Positions 24,458-33,599 of a stretch of DNA of 64,000 bases are shown here, in pieces. This DNA is from Nitrospinaceae bacterium (GTDB lineage: Bacteria; Nitrospinota; Nitrospinia; Nitrospinales; VA-1). The notes beneath the pieces were generated by a model that worked only from the letters and a program-made list of their open reading frames with translations, was not told the DNA's origin and searched no databases. The DNA is taken from positions 1-64,000 of the forward strand of contig JAJDAZ010000056.1 of NCBI GenBank assembly GCA_029261595.1. The letters are read 5' to 3'. The translations under genes were made by a program, and so were the position numbers. Positions within the stretch are counted from its first letter, which is position 1, and every line of letters starts with the position of its first letter.

Positions 24458-25642
24458 ATGCGCATCGCCTATTTTGATTGCTATTCAGGAATCAGCGGGG
24501 ACATGATTTTAGGCGCCCTGGTCGATCTGGGGGTGGACCTTAAAAAAATCCGCGAAGGGCTCAAGACTCTGGGTTTGTCGAAGGGTTACGAAATAAAATC
24601 CCAAATCGTCAAACGCGGCCTCATCAGCGGCGTCAAGGTCGATGTGGCGGTGAAGCCCGTCAGACGCCCGCATTCCAGAAATTTCAAGGACATCAAAACC
24701 CTCATCAGTGATTCAGAATTATCCCCGAAAGTAAAAAAAAGCGCCGTCGAAATTTTCAAACGCATCGCCAAAGCTGAAGCGAAGGTCCACCACACCAGCA
24801 TGGATAAAGTCCATTTTCATGAAGTGGGCGCGGTCGATTCCATCGTCGATATTGTCGGTGGCGTTCTGGGGATGGAACTGCTTGATGTTCAGCGGGTGAT
24901 CTCCTCGCCGCTCAATGTCGGCGAGGGCTTTGTCGAGTGCGCGCACGGCACCCTGCCGGTTCCGGCGCCCGCCACCCTCAGATTGCTGGAAGGCATTCCC
25001 TGTTTTTCCACAGGGATCAAAAAGGAACTGGTCACGCCCACTGGAGCCGGAATGATCGGGTTCTTTGCGGAAAAATTTTCCAACCTCCCCAGGATGAAAG
25101 TACTGAAATCTGGATATGGCGCTGGTGATCATGTGGTGGAAAAATCTCCAAATATGCTACGAGTCATTCTGGGCGAAATAGCAGGGGAGGGTGAAACCAA
25201 TTCCATGACGATGGTGGAGACCAATATCGATGACATGAACCCGGAATTTTATGAGCATGTCATGGATTTGTTATTTAAATCCGGAGCGGTGGATGTCACC
25301 TTCACCCCGGTTATCATGAAAAAAAACCGCCCGGCGGTGACGCTTTCCGTCATGACTCCCGCTGAGAAGAAGGAACAAATCGCAGAAGTTCTTTTGACGG
25401 AAACATCCACCTTCGGCGTGCGCTGTTATGAGGTCAATCGGATCACGCTCGACCGGGAAATTCAAACTGTGAAAACCTCTTATGGCCCGGTCAAAGTTAA
25501 GGTGGGGTCGCTGGATGGAAACGTTTTGAAAATTTCTCCTGAATACGAAGACTGCAAAAAAATCGCCCGCCGGGAAAAACTTCCCATCAAAAAATTTTAT
25601 GATGATGTTCGGGAACTAGCGGAACAGCAGATAGGACGATGA
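24458..25642 (+). CDS. larC: LarC, nickel-pincer cofactor nickel insertase
   Basis: LarC inserts nickel into the pincer nucleotide cofactor in a CTP-dependent reaction, the last step of the pathway that LarB begins. The protein starts with the family-typical MRIAYFDCYSGISGDM at 24458 (an upstream ATG at 24434 is possible). The LarC1 part holds KVHFHEVGAVDSIVDIVG, and the LarC2 part includes VETNIDDMNPEFYEHVMD. Unlike in Lactiplantibacillus plantarum, where a programmed frameshift joins the halves, it is a single continuous frame of about 394 residues. Confidence 0.93.
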   Translation: MRIAYFDCYSGISGDMILGALVDLGVDLKKIREGLKTLGLSKGYEIKSQIVKRGLISGVKVDVAVKPVRRPHSRNFKDIKTLISDSELSPKVKKSAVEIFKRIAKAEAKVHHTSMDKVHFHEVGAVDSIVDIVGGVLGMELLDVQRVISSPLNVGEGFVECAHGTLPVPAPATLRLLEGIPCFSTGIKKELVTPTGAGMIGFFAEKFSNLPRMKVLKSGYGAGDHVVEKSPNMLRVILGEIAGEGETNSMTMVETNIDDMNPEFYEHVMDLLFKSGAVDVTFTPVIMKKNRPAVTLSVMTPAEKKEQIAEVLLTETSTFGVRCYEVNRITLDREIQTVKTSYGPVKVKVGSLDGNVLKISPEYEDCKKIARREKLPIKKFYDDVRELAEQQIGR

Positions 25643-25847
25643 GAAGCAGGATGTTTTAAATTGTCTAAGAAAAAATTCTGTTTCTAATGAGCCAAGGCTG
25701 TATTCTGAAATTTTGATATAGGTTTTATCGAATAATGATTGGCTTGTTGGTTTAAAGTTTGCGTGAATTCCCTGTCTTTAAAATATTGAGCCCACTAAGA
25801 CGGAATTATAATCGTGATTTCCAAATGCGCATTATCCTACCTCGCTC

Positions 25848-26966
25848 ATGCCTCGGCTTGAAAAAAAGCTCCAGGATTGGGTTTCCCTGGAAATTATCAG
25901 TCGGGATCAGGCGCGCTCAATTCTCCAGCATGAAGAAAAAACTTCTAGCAGTTCATGGATAGTTTACAGTTTCCTGATATTGGGAGCGTTCACAATTGGC
26001 ATTGGCGTTATTTCCCTTATCGCCGCGAACTGGCAATCGATCTCCGATGTTGTAAAACTGGGAACCGACTTTTTTTTGCTGTGCGGCAATGCTTTTTGGA
26101 TTTATAAGAGTTGGGACTCGGGGCGACGCATCCTCCTTGAAGTTTTGCTGGTTCTGTATTTGATTCTCTGCCTCGCCTCTATCGGATTGATTTCCCAAAT
26201 TTACCATACTGGCGGCAAAATTTATGAAGCCCTGCTTCTTTGGTCAATGATTACCTTGGGCATGGCTCTTATTTCCAAGCGATCTTTCAGCTCCTTTCTT
26301 TGGGTGTCCGGGTTTCTCATCGGCCTTTCAACGATGTTAATCGATGCATCTTTTCTACAATCCTTATTTGGAAAAAATGAGATTGCGGTTTTCATGCTGT
26401 TGCCTCTGTTGAGTGCCCTGTTTGCTTTGTTGAGTCAGCAATTTTTCTCTGAATCCAGAATGATGCAGGCTTTCATTGGCTGGATATTTTTGACTGGAAT
26501 CTGTGCACTCGTCCTATTGGAAAGCTCCATCAATATTGATAATAAAACCATTTACCTCAGTTACCTGCCTACATATATCATCGCCGTGCTGGTTGCTGCC
26601 GGTATTTTCATGAGTTCATCATTCCAACCCTCACAAAGAAAAATTCTTTTGTGGATACTGGCCCTATTCTTAGTCTCGTTTCATTTACCTTGGTTGGACA
26701 TTAAATCCAGCGTGATCTATGCCGGTTTCACGATCACAATACTTGGGTTGACCGCGATATATTTCGCTAACGCTAAAAACCAGAAGGTTTTTCAGATTTT
26801 TTTATTTTTAATTGGCCTTCGTTTTGTTGTTCTTTATTTTCAAGCTTTAGGGGGACTGGCGACCACCGGCCTGGGATTGATAGCATCCGGGGTGATGATA
26901 ATAGGATTGGTTGTTTGCTGGAATAAATACCGAAATAACCTGGCGCAATGGGCGGAGGAAATTTGA
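25848..26966 (+). CDS. DUF2157 integral membrane protein
   Basis: The 372-residue protein begins with a short soluble helix region (LEKKLQDWVSLEIISRDQA) followed by the DUF2157 signature GVISLIAANWQSISDVVKLG, and about ten hydrophobic helices. Its function is unknown. It is followed 4 bases later by a GDYXXLXY-domain gene, a pairing seen in many bacteria and archaea, so the two proteins probably form a membrane complex. This member lacks the C-terminal DUF4401-like part present in some relatives. Confidence 0.85.
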   Translation: MPRLEKKLQDWVSLEIISRDQARSILQHEEKTSSSSWIVYSFLILGAFTIGIGVISLIAANWQSISDVVKLGTDFFLLCGNAFWIYKSWDSGRRILLEVLLVLYLILCLASIGLISQIYHTGGKIYEALLLWSMITLGMALISKRSFSSFLWVSGFLIGLSTMLIDASFLQSLFGKNEIAVFMLLPLLSALFALLSQQFFSESRMMQAFIGWIFLTGICALVLLESSINIDNKTIYLSYLPTYIIAVLVAAGIFMSSSFQPSQRKILLWILALFLVSFHLPWLDIKSSVIYAGFTITILGLTAIYFANAKNQKVFQIFLFLIGLRFVVLYFQALGGLATTGLGLIASGVMIIGLVVCWNKYRNNLAQWAEEI

Positions 26967-26970
26967 TCCC

Positions 26971-27444
26971 ATGCAATCCAAAAAAGCATTGGTGACGGCC
27001 TTGATAATTCCGATTGTTGTTTTGATGCTACTCACCGTTCATAAAAAATACCAACTGACCTTGGGGAAAGAAGTTCAACTGCGGATAACTGGGTATGACC
27101 CAAGGGACCTGCTTGCCGGTCATTACCTGACCTATACGGTTGAATATGACGTCAAAAATATTTGTGCAAACGTCAAGGGGAAGGCTCCTGGTTATATCTG
27201 TCTGGAGCCCAAGCGGTTTCATTTAAAAAAACCTGCGGCCTGCAAACTTTTCATCAAGGGAATTTGTAACCGAAATCGATTTGAAGGGGGGATCGAACGT
27301 TTTTATGTGCCCGAATCCGAAGCGAAACGGCTCGACAAAGATGTGAGGTCAGACAAGGGAAGCATCGTGGTTATGGTGACGCCGAATGGAAAAGCCCAAA
27401 TCAAGGAACTGCTCATTGAAGGCAAGTCCTGGCGAGCGAAATAA
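26971..27444 (+). CDS. GDYXXLXY-domain membrane-anchored protein
   Basis: From the ATG at 26971, about 157 residues: an N-terminal membrane anchor (LVTALIIPIVVLMLLTVHKKY) then an extracytoplasmic domain containing ITGYDPRDLLAGHYLTYTVEY. This is the motif region that names the GDYXXLXY family, here with the initial Asp-Tyr-like segment as AGHYLTYTVEY. A GGAGG box overlaps the end of the DUF2157 gene, supporting operon expression. The role is unknown, but co-occurrence with DUF2157 is consistent. Confidence 0.85.
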   Translation: MQSKKALVTALIIPIVVLMLLTVHKKYQLTLGKEVQLRITGYDPRDLLAGHYLTYTVEYDVKNICANVKGKAPGYICLEPKRFHLKKPAACKLFIKGICNRNRFEGGIERFYVPESEAKRLDKDVRSDKGSIVVMVTPNGKAQIKELLIEGKSWRAK

Positions 27445-27458
27445 TTTTATCCTGCAAC

Positions 27459-28010
27459 TCACTCCTCCCGCATCCATTCCATCAATTGCTCGACGGCGGC
27501 TTGAACGTTGTGGACCAAAATGGCATCCTGGGCGAATTCATCCCATTCCCCGTCCTGGCTGATGACAATCAAAGGTTTACCGTATTCGATTGCCAGCTCG
27601 ATTTCGGTCCGGGTTCCCGCACTTCCGGGCAGGGCAATGATTAAATCGCTTGAGAGAATGATGATGTGGTTCCTGCTGGCGGTTTCTTTGCCTTCTGGGC
27701 CGACAAACGGAAGATGGGTGCGGATCACAATATCCGAGAACGCATTGGGATAGCCGGGAGGCGGTTGGTAACCGGCTCGCTGGTCGGAGGTGGTGTAATG
27801 TTCCAGCGAAGGAATGATCCCGATCACTCGCCCCTTCCTGTTTTCGACTTGAACGAAGCCCTTTGCCACCTCGGCCATCACTCCCTGACCGCCACCGTTG
27901 ATCAGGTCAAATCCTTTCTCGGCGAGCCAAATGCCCAAAGGGACAGAAAGCTCCGTGAATGGTAAACTTCCTGAACCAATGACGCCTATGATTGTCCGGT
28001 GATCTTCCAT
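27459..28010 (-). CDS. LOG-like / TIGR00725-family nucleotide-binding protein
   Basis: The 183-residue Rossmann protein contains the GGGxxGxM motif (LINGGGQGVMAEVAKG) and a degenerate PGGxGTxxE motif (ALPGSAGTRTEIE). LOG enzymes hydrolyse nucleoside monophosphates to release bases, but the Gly-to-Ser change at PGS could alter activity; TIGR00725 members have no proven function. It lies 6 bases downstream of the DUF58 gene stop on the same strand and so is the distal gene of the UDG-MoxR-DUF58 run. Confidence 0.75.
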   Translation of the reverse strand: MEDHRTIIGVIGSGSLPFTELSVPLGIWLAEKGFDLINGGGQGVMAEVAKGFVQVENRKGRVIGIIPSLEHYTTSDQRAGYQPPPGYPNAFSDIVIRTHLPFVGPEGKETASRNHIIILSSDLIIALPGSAGTRTEIELAIEYGKPLIVISQDGEWDEFAQDAILVHNVQAAVEQLMEWMREE

Positions 28011-28016
28011 TGGGGT

Positions 28017-29018
28017 TCAGTTCTCCTGTTTTCTTAATCCAATGAGAGCAAGGAATTTCATGATGCGCTCCAGGTGTGTCTCGGTATTGCCAAAAGGAAA
28101 TTGAACACGATCTTCTGTTTTTAAGCTCACCTCATTTCCCCGGCGGATTAGATTATAGGCCAAAGAGGCCGCTTCACCGATTCTTTCTTCGAGTATCGCA
28201 TCCGGCACCTGTCGATTGGTTTGTGGATCGTTGAGATTCAAAAACAGCGTGAAGGACTGGTCTCCGGCTGTCATGAATTCCTTGACCCTGAGATGGCCTG
28301 TTTTGGCGGAAGATTTCCAGTGCACCGCATTCAACGGATCCCCTTCGCTGTATTCCCTGAGCGCAACTATTTCCTTACCCTGAATGTGGACGGCTCCTTG
28401 TCCCTCTTCCGCCGAGGGAAAGGAAAGCGACGGTAAATTGACCGGCTGGATTTTCGGGAAAACGATGGTTTCATCGTGGGTCTGGATATTTCTTGTTTTA
28501 TAAAAAAGCCCAAATGGAAAACCTGTGGATATTTGAATCTCATTAATACGCAATAATCCTCTTTTCACAGCCTTCACGATCAAGGTTTTTTCTACGGCAG
28601 CGCCAGGCGGCATGTGGAAGAGATAAATGGCGGGGTTTTCTTCCAGCCGGGCGGGGCCATTCAACTTCATGGTGATGCTCAGTGAATATGAGGAGAAGTA
28701 CTTTTTTCCGTTAGAAATGCCGAGGGAAATCGAAAAAGCATCCCCTGCATAAATGGTCGGTGGAAGGGAGCTTTTAATAGAAATTTTTTGCAGGACCAGT
28801 TCCGAGAGAACTCCGGAAACGATGACAAAGCTGAGACACATCGCCAGAATCAGGTACAGTAAATTACTGCCTGAATAAATCGCGCCGATGCCGACAGCAA
28901 ATATCAGGAGAATGAAGCCTGCGCCTTCTCTCGTAACCTGAAACGACCGATTGGAAGTTTTAAGGGTGAAGACCGGTTTAGAGAGAGTTTTAGTTTTTGT
29001 ACAATTGTTTTTCACCAT
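28017..29018 (-). CDS. DUF58 domain protein
   Basis: The 333-residue protein has two close hydrophobic stretches after a short N-terminus (GAGFILLIFAVGIGAIYSG and LILAMCLSFVIVSGVLSEL). The DUF58 signature EYSEGDPLNAVHWKSSAK lies near residue 225, followed by LRVKEFMTAG. DUF58 proteins are almost always encoded after a MoxR AAA+ ATPase, as here (33-base gap), and act in cofactor or complex assembly, often with a transglutaminase-domain partner that is not present. Confidence 0.9.
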   Translation of the reverse strand: MVKNNCTKTKTLSKPVFTLKTSNRSFQVTREGAGFILLIFAVGIGAIYSGSNLLYLILAMCLSFVIVSGVLSELVLQKISIKSSLPPTIYAGDAFSISLGISNGKKYFSSYSLSITMKLNGPARLEENPAIYLFHMPPGAAVEKTLIVKAVKRGLLRINEIQISTGFPFGLFYKTRNIQTHDETIVFPKIQPVNLPSLSFPSAEEGQGAVHIQGKEIVALREYSEGDPLNAVHWKSSAKTGHLRVKEFMTAGDQSFTLFLNLNDPQTNRQVPDAILEERIGEAASLAYNLIRRGNEVSLKTEDRVQFPFGNTETHLERIMKFLALIGLRKQEN

Positions 29019-29051
29019 GCTTCTCTCTAAAATAAAAAAATCGTTATCCCG

Positions 29052-29996
29052 TTATACCGGTACTTCTATGTTATTCAGGATGTCGGTGATAATAGCGGTG
29101 GTGTCTCGCGCACGCTGGCTTGGTTGACGGTGATGAGACTTGGGAATCACGCGGTGAGCCAGCACGGGAACTGCGAGCTCCTTGATATCATCGGGAATGC
29201 AGTAGTCTCGTCCATGGAATAAGGCAGAAGCCCGTGCCGCCTGTTGAAGGGTCAAACCTCCTCTGGGGCTCACTCCCAACTCCAGATGATTTGAATTCCG
29301 GGTTTCGTTAAGAAGGGTCAATATGTAATCCGCCAGAATGGGTTCGATGTTCACTGCCTCGACCTGGTTTTGAATATTCAACAAATCCTCCCTGGCAAGA
29401 ACCGGTGCCAGGTCCGCCAGGTTCCTGCGCGATGGATTGCGGGTGAGGAGCCAGCGTTCGTCTTCCATGGACGGATAGCCCATCGAAATGAACATCATGA
29501 ACCGGTCCAACTGCGATTCCGGCAGGGGATAGGCTCCGTGGCTTTCGGTGGGGTTTTGCGTGGCGATGACCATGAACGGATTTTCGAGAGTGTAGGTGGT
29601 GTTGTCTACAGATACCTGTTTTTCATTCATTGCTTCCAGAAGGGCGCTTTGAGTCCGTGGCGTGGAGCGATTGATTTCATCGGCCAGGACAATATTGGAG
29701 AACAAGGGCCCTTTTTGAAAATGGAAGCGTTTTTCTTCCTGATCGTAAATGGAAACGCCGGTGATGTCCGAAGGTAAAATATCGTTGGTGAACTGGATTC
29801 TGCGAAAATCCAGGTCAAGAGATTTTGCCAAGGCCTTGGCGAGAGACGTTTTGCCCACCCCCGGAACGTCTTCGATCAACAAATGCCCTTTGGCCATGAG
29901 AGCGATGATGGCAAATTTCACGGCTTCCGGTTTTCCAATAATAACGCTTTCAATATTTCTGGACAGGCGGGCGATGGATTCCTGAGCAGGTATCAT
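29052..29996 (-). CDS. MoxR-family AAA+ ATPase
   Basis: The 314-residue AAA+ protein has Walker A GVPGVGKTSLAK (about residues 43-54), Walker B VLADEINRS, sensor 1 VIATQNP, an arginine region in DRFMMF and sensor 2 near SPRGGLTLQQAARA. MoxR ATPases act as chaperones for metal-cofactor or protein-complex assembly with DUF58 or VWA partners; DUF58 follows directly. Its ATG overlaps the stop of the uracil-DNA glycosylase gene by 4 bases, so the four genes from 30718 to 27459 form an operon. Confidence 0.93.
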   Translation of the reverse strand: MIPAQESIARLSRNIESVIIGKPEAVKFAIIALMAKGHLLIEDVPGVGKTSLAKALAKSLDLDFRRIQFTNDILPSDITGVSIYDQEEKRFHFQKGPLFSNIVLADEINRSTPRTQSALLEAMNEKQVSVDNTTYTLENPFMVIATQNPTESHGAYPLPESQLDRFMMFISMGYPSMEDERWLLTRNPSRRNLADLAPVLAREDLLNIQNQVEAVNIEPILADYILTLLNETRNSNHLELGVSPRGGLTLQQAARASALFHGRDYCIPDDIKELAVPVLAHRVIPKSHHRQPSQRARDTTAIITDILNNIEVPV

Positions 29997-30718
29997 TTTC
30001 CCAAAACCTCCAGGACTTTTTTCATGTCCTCATGCACGGCTTTACGGTTTTCCACAGTATAGAATCGGAGCAGGTAAGCGGGATGAAAGGTCAGCATCAA
30101 TTTAATTCCCTCAAACTCGTGCCAGGTTCCGCGTTCTTTGGTGATGGGGACACTTCGTCCGAGAAGCGTGGACGACGCGGGTTTGCCGAGCGCTACGATC
30201 ACCTTGGGGCGAATCACTTCCAATTGTTTCAGCAGAAAAGGTTTGCAGGCTGATATTTCCTCGGCTTCCGGGTCGCGGTTGCCAGGGGGACGGCATTTGA
30301 CGATATTACAGATGTAGGTGTCCTGCTCCCGGTTCAACCCCATGCCCTTTTCAATGATTTCCGTGAGTTTTTTCCCCGCCCTGCCAACAAAGGGGAAGCC
30401 TTGCTCGTCCTCATCTTTTCCGGGTCCTTCGCCCACAAAAACCAGATCGGCGTTCGGGTTGCCGGATCCAAAAACAATTTTATTGCGTCCTTCGCTCAGT
30501 TTGCACCGGGTGCAATCGCCAAGTTCGTCCTGCACGGCCTGTAAAAGGTCAGGGTTATTTTGTTTGGACGGCGATGTATGAGTTTTGCTGGTTTTTTTGG
30601 GGGGACTCAAGTTCAGCTCGATTTGTTGAGGGATTTCTGTGTATCCATAGTCTTTCAAAAACAGCAGGTAGTTTTTTAATTCCTGCAACATGTCAGATCT
30701 TTTGGATGAGGGGTTCAT
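29993..30718 (-). CDS. Type 4 uracil-DNA glycosylase
   Basis: Removes uracil from DNA at deaminated cytosines. From the ATG at 30718 (the TTG at 30736 is less likely) the protein is about 241 residues. It has four iron-sulphur cysteines (DCTRCKL twice, NIVKC, ISAC), the uracil-binding motif GEGPGKDEDEQGFPFVGRAG and the C-terminal TFHPAYLLR. An N-terminal extension of about 70 residues rich in Lys and Ser precedes the domain. The operon with moxR and DUF58 has no obvious DNA-repair link. Confidence 0.92.
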   Translation of the reverse strand: MNPSSKRSDMLQELKNYLLFLKDYGYTEIPQQIELNLSPPKKTSKTHTSPSKQNNPDLLQAVQDELGDCTRCKLSEGRNKIVFGSGNPNADLVFVGEGPGKDEDEQGFPFVGRAGKKLTEIIEKGMGLNREQDTYICNIVKCRPPGNRDPEAEEISACKPFLLKQLEVIRPKVIVALGKPASSTLLGRSVPITKERGTWHEFEGIKLMLTFHPAYLLRFYTVENRKAVHEDMKKVLEVLGK

Positions 30719-30908
30719 GACCTGAAAGGATAGCAAATGGCCCCGGCCAAAACAATAGGGGAAGATTATGGAATTTGATTAACTGATTGAAAATATTGTT
30801 ATTAAATGAATAATCGGATTTTATCTTCCAGACACCCTTTGACGAATTAAACCTTTTTTGTTGATCCCTGTTTAATCCTTGGATAATATGACATAGATCA
30901 CACTTTTT

Positions 30909-31346
30909 ATGCTTTTACATGTGGCTTTGTTAGTGAAAAAACTCATACACATTTTATTGTTTTTTTGCGTATTTATCCTGACAGGGGTTTGTACTGCGGG
31001 TGCTTCTGTTTCTCATCATCATCATGAGGTGACCTCAGATTCCCCATTCCAGGGAAAATCAGCAACATCGTCCGTTCATTGTCTGTTAAAAAAGCATTTT
31101 CACGCGGGTCAGGTTTGTCCTCATATAAAAAATAAAAACGGGGATAGGCAGGTTCGCCTGGCCGCAGATTGTGGCGGCGGTCCCAATGGATCGGTTCCCC
31201 CGATTCCAAATCCCAATAAGAGTCATTTTTTGTTTTCAGCAGTTGCTCCTCTCCCTGCAATTATGAGCGCTGAAAACATTTTTGTTTCCTCCGAAATTTT
31301 TCTACAGCTCTTTCCTGAGTCGATCGACGATCCCCCCAGATCGTAA
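30909..31346 (+). CDS. Exported histidine-rich protein of a metal-related cluster
   Basis: A signal peptide (IHILLFFCVFILTGVCTAGA) is followed by SVSHHHHEVTSD, a probable metal-binding His run, then LLKKHFHAGQVCPHIKNK and ADCGGGPNGSVPP, and the end SIDDPPRS. Short proteins of this type with His-rich N-termini and a DPPPR-like end sit beside heavy-metal efflux genes in other bacteria. That comparison rests on recalled patterns and was not searched. It is encoded 167 bases before the outer-membrane protein gene and may cap or shuttle copper or a similar metal in the periplasm. Confidence 0.6.
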   Translation: MLLHVALLVKKLIHILLFFCVFILTGVCTAGASVSHHHHEVTSDSPFQGKSATSSVHCLLKKHFHAGQVCPHIKNKNGDRQVRLAADCGGGPNGSVPPIPNPNKSHFLFSAVAPLPAIMSAENIFVSSEIFLQLFPESIDDPPRS

Positions 31347-31513
31347 TAATTCATTCCTCGTTTAATTATTTACAACCCGTAGTTTTGCTGAAGTGATTTT
31401 TATAGAAGGCTTGTTTTCTTTTGTCCTGGCCTTTTTCACCACTGGCTATTTCCCTACGGGATTTTAAGAATGAATGAAACTGTTTTTCAGTTCGATCAAT
31501 TTAAGGAACCATC

Positions 31514-32677
31514 ATGTTTAAAAAGAATTTGTTGTCCCTGTTTATTGCCAATATTTGTTTTCTAATTTTTGTGCCCCTGTCTCAGGCATTCGTGGGCCTG
31601 TGTTGCGCCCACTGTGGCGGGAATATGCCGCTCAATATCCCCGGTGGAGGAATTCCGGAAACGCACGAATTCCGCTTCAAGTTGAGCCAGATGTATATGG
31701 AGATGGGCCCCTTGCGGGATGGAACAAGCGATCTAAAAACCTCTAGCCTTCTGGGTGTTCCCGACTCAGTTACGAAGTTTGCGGCGGTGCCAGAGGAAAT
31801 GCGGACTTACATGACCATGGCTTCGGTCGCCTACTCGTTCACGGATAATTTCTCCGGGATGGCGATGCTCGGGTATGTTCGTAATGACATGGATATGAAG
31901 TTCAACAGTGCCCTGACAACGGCGGCTGGAGGGAAAAGCGGCTTCACCATGTTTTCACACGGGATAACTGACCTCACTTTGCTGGGAAAATACCGGGTTT
32001 TTAAGGATGATGAACTGGCTCCCACCAAACAGGCGTCGGTGATGTTTGGCGTGTCTCTGCCCACAGGAAGTATCGACAAGGAATTTTCCCGAAACCCTGT
32101 TCCGGGCCAGAATGGAACCATTCTCCCTTTCAGAATGCAGACCGGAAGCGGAACCGTGGACCCGGTCCTCGGAGTGACTTTGCAGGGCTCCAATGACCCC
32201 TGGTGGTACGGGGCAAACTTCAAGTGGGAAGGGCATCTTTATGATAATGACCAGGGGTACCATCGTGGTCAGGAACTTCGCTATGACTTGTATTTGATGC
32301 GGCAGGTTCATCCCAAAGCGGTGTTGCTCACGGAATTGAATTACTGGTACGAAGGAAAGTACAGTGATGAGCCTTTCGCACAACGTGTCAACGGAGAAGG
32401 CCATGTGGGTTTTAGTCCGAGTGGCGGTTTCATCAGTCCCTTGAACGACCCGGATAATTACGGTGGCCACCAGATGGCGGTGAGCTTTGGTTTTCAGTTC
32501 CAGCCGATTCCTCTGCACGTTCTGGAATTGATCGCGACCATGCCGATTTATCAGGATTTGAACGGACCGCAGTTGCGGCAGGACTATATGATTCAGGCAA
32601 CTTACTATGTGGAGCTGCCAACCAAGAAAAGCCGTCGCCATAAGGGATTCAAACCGCCCAAGGAATTGGGATTCTAG
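31514..32677 (+). CDS. Outer-membrane beta-barrel protein (transporter-like)
   Basis: The 387-residue precursor has a signal peptide (LFIANICFLIFVPLSQA) then a mature N-terminus with two CxxC-like cysteines, FVGLCCAHCGGNMPLNIPGGG, an unusual potential metal site before the barrel. The rest alternates aromatic and polar residues as in a β-barrel of the MetA/Phenol_MetA_deg-like class and ends with a strand plus a basic tail. Neighbours are a His-rich exported protein, a cytochrome c lipoprotein and a TlpA-like thioredoxin, pointing to metal or redox handling in the envelope. Substrate unknown. Confidence 0.7.
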   Translation: MFKKNLLSLFIANICFLIFVPLSQAFVGLCCAHCGGNMPLNIPGGGIPETHEFRFKLSQMYMEMGPLRDGTSDLKTSSLLGVPDSVTKFAAVPEEMRTYMTMASVAYSFTDNFSGMAMLGYVRNDMDMKFNSALTTAAGGKSGFTMFSHGITDLTLLGKYRVFKDDELAPTKQASVMFGVSLPTGSIDKEFSRNPVPGQNGTILPFRMQTGSGTVDPVLGVTLQGSNDPWWYGANFKWEGHLYDNDQGYHRGQELRYDLYLMRQVHPKAVLLTELNYWYEGKYSDEPFAQRVNGEGHVGFSPSGGFISPLNDPDNYGGHQMAVSFGFQFQPIPLHVLELIATMPIYQDLNGPQLRQDYMIQATYYVELPTKKSRRHKGFKPPKELGF

Positions 32678-32678
32678 T

Positions 32679-32966
32679 ATGAATGTGGCTTTGTTTCGTT
32701 TGAAGAATATTGTTTTAGCTTTGATCACCTCCACCATGATGGCCTGTGGTGGAGGACAATTGCCGGAGGCCGGAACGCCGGACGTCGATCTTTACATGAA
32801 AAGATGCACGGTTTGCCATTCATGGCCCCACCCGGCACGGCACACTCCGGCGGAATGGGATCATTATTTAGTTTTGATGGAATCGCATATGCAAAAAAAA
32901 GGAATTGCGTTTCCTGCTGAAGAAAAGAAGATTATAAAAAGTTACCTGCATCGAAATGCCCGATAG
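32679..32966 (+). CDS. Small c-type cytochrome-like lipoprotein
   Basis: From the ATG at 32679, one base after the barrel gene stop, 95 residues: a lipoprotein signal peptide (VLALITSTMMAC, lipobox Cys about residue 22) and a single haem-binding motif CTVCH in YMKRCTVCHSWPHPARH. The surrounding PARHTPAEWDHYL and a methionine-bearing helix (VLMESHMQKKG) suit a class I-like monohaem fold. It probably shuttles electrons on the periplasmic face, perhaps with the TlpA-like protein encoded 10 bases later. Confidence 0.75.
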   Translation: MNVALFRLKNIVLALITSTMMACGGGQLPEAGTPDVDLYMKRCTVCHSWPHPARHTPAEWDHYLVLMESHMQKKGIAFPAEEKKIIKSYLHRNAR

Positions 32967-32976
32967 GAGAACCCGT

Positions 32977-33528
32977 ATGAAAATGAGAAACTTTTTTAAA
33001 GTCACCGTATTAATGGCCGCGTTGTTCGTGGGTCTGTTGGGATCGTCTGTTTGGGCGCATCAACAAGCGTTTGAAAATATGGGCATCTCCAAACCCCGGA
33101 CGGAACGGTCGGCCCCTAACTTTTCCCTGCAAAATATCCACGGGGAAATGGTGAATCTGGAGGACTTTCGCGGCAAGCCGATTCTACTGAATTTCTGGGC
33201 CACTTGGTGCGAAGCCTGCAAAGAGGAATTGCCGTCGATGCAAAGGCTTTATGACGCACTCTCCAGTCAAGGGGTGGAGGTTGTGGCGATCGCCATTGAC
33301 CGTAAGAATTTCGACCGGATTCAAAAGTATGCCAGGGAATATAAACTGACGTTTCCGGTTTTATGGGACCCCGACCAGAAAGTCAGAAGGCATTATTTTA
33401 TTATGGGACTTCCGACGACCTATCTTATTGGTCCGGAGGGAAAATTGAAAGGGTTCGCCTCCGGGGCCAGGGTGTGGGACAGCCCGGACTCTATTCAGGC
33501 GCTGACCTCCTTGAAAAATAAATTGTGA
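32977..33528 (+). CDS. TlpA/ResA-like thioredoxin-fold protein
   Basis: A signal peptide (VTVLMAALFVGLLGSSVWA) precedes a thioredoxin-fold domain with the redox motif WCEAC in FWATWCEACKEELPSM and the cis-Pro region IMGLPTTYLIGPEGK. Start chosen at the ATG at 32977 after TAGGAGA. TlpA-type proteins reduce apocytochrome or copper-site thiols, which fits the cytochrome gene just upstream. The CEAC active site differs from the common CPPC/CGPC, which can lower the redox potential; this is inference. Confidence 0.88.
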   Translation: MKMRNFFKVTVLMAALFVGLLGSSVWAHQQAFENMGISKPRTERSAPNFSLQNIHGEMVNLEDFRGKPILLNFWATWCEACKEELPSMQRLYDALSSQGVEVVAIAIDRKNFDRIQKYAREYKLTFPVLWDPDQKVRRHYFIMGLPTTYLIGPEGKLKGFASGARVWDSPDSIQALTSLKNKL

Positions 33529-33599
33529 TCTGCAGAGTGTGGATATCGCAACCAATATTTGCGCAAACACTCTTTAAGAATAATTTTTTCGCCGCGATT

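Noticed and set aside
31955-32737. 260-codon open frame on the minus strand opposite the outer-membrane protein gene
   Set aside because: Antisense shadow of a gene with signal peptide and barrel pattern; no own ribosome binding site or domain.
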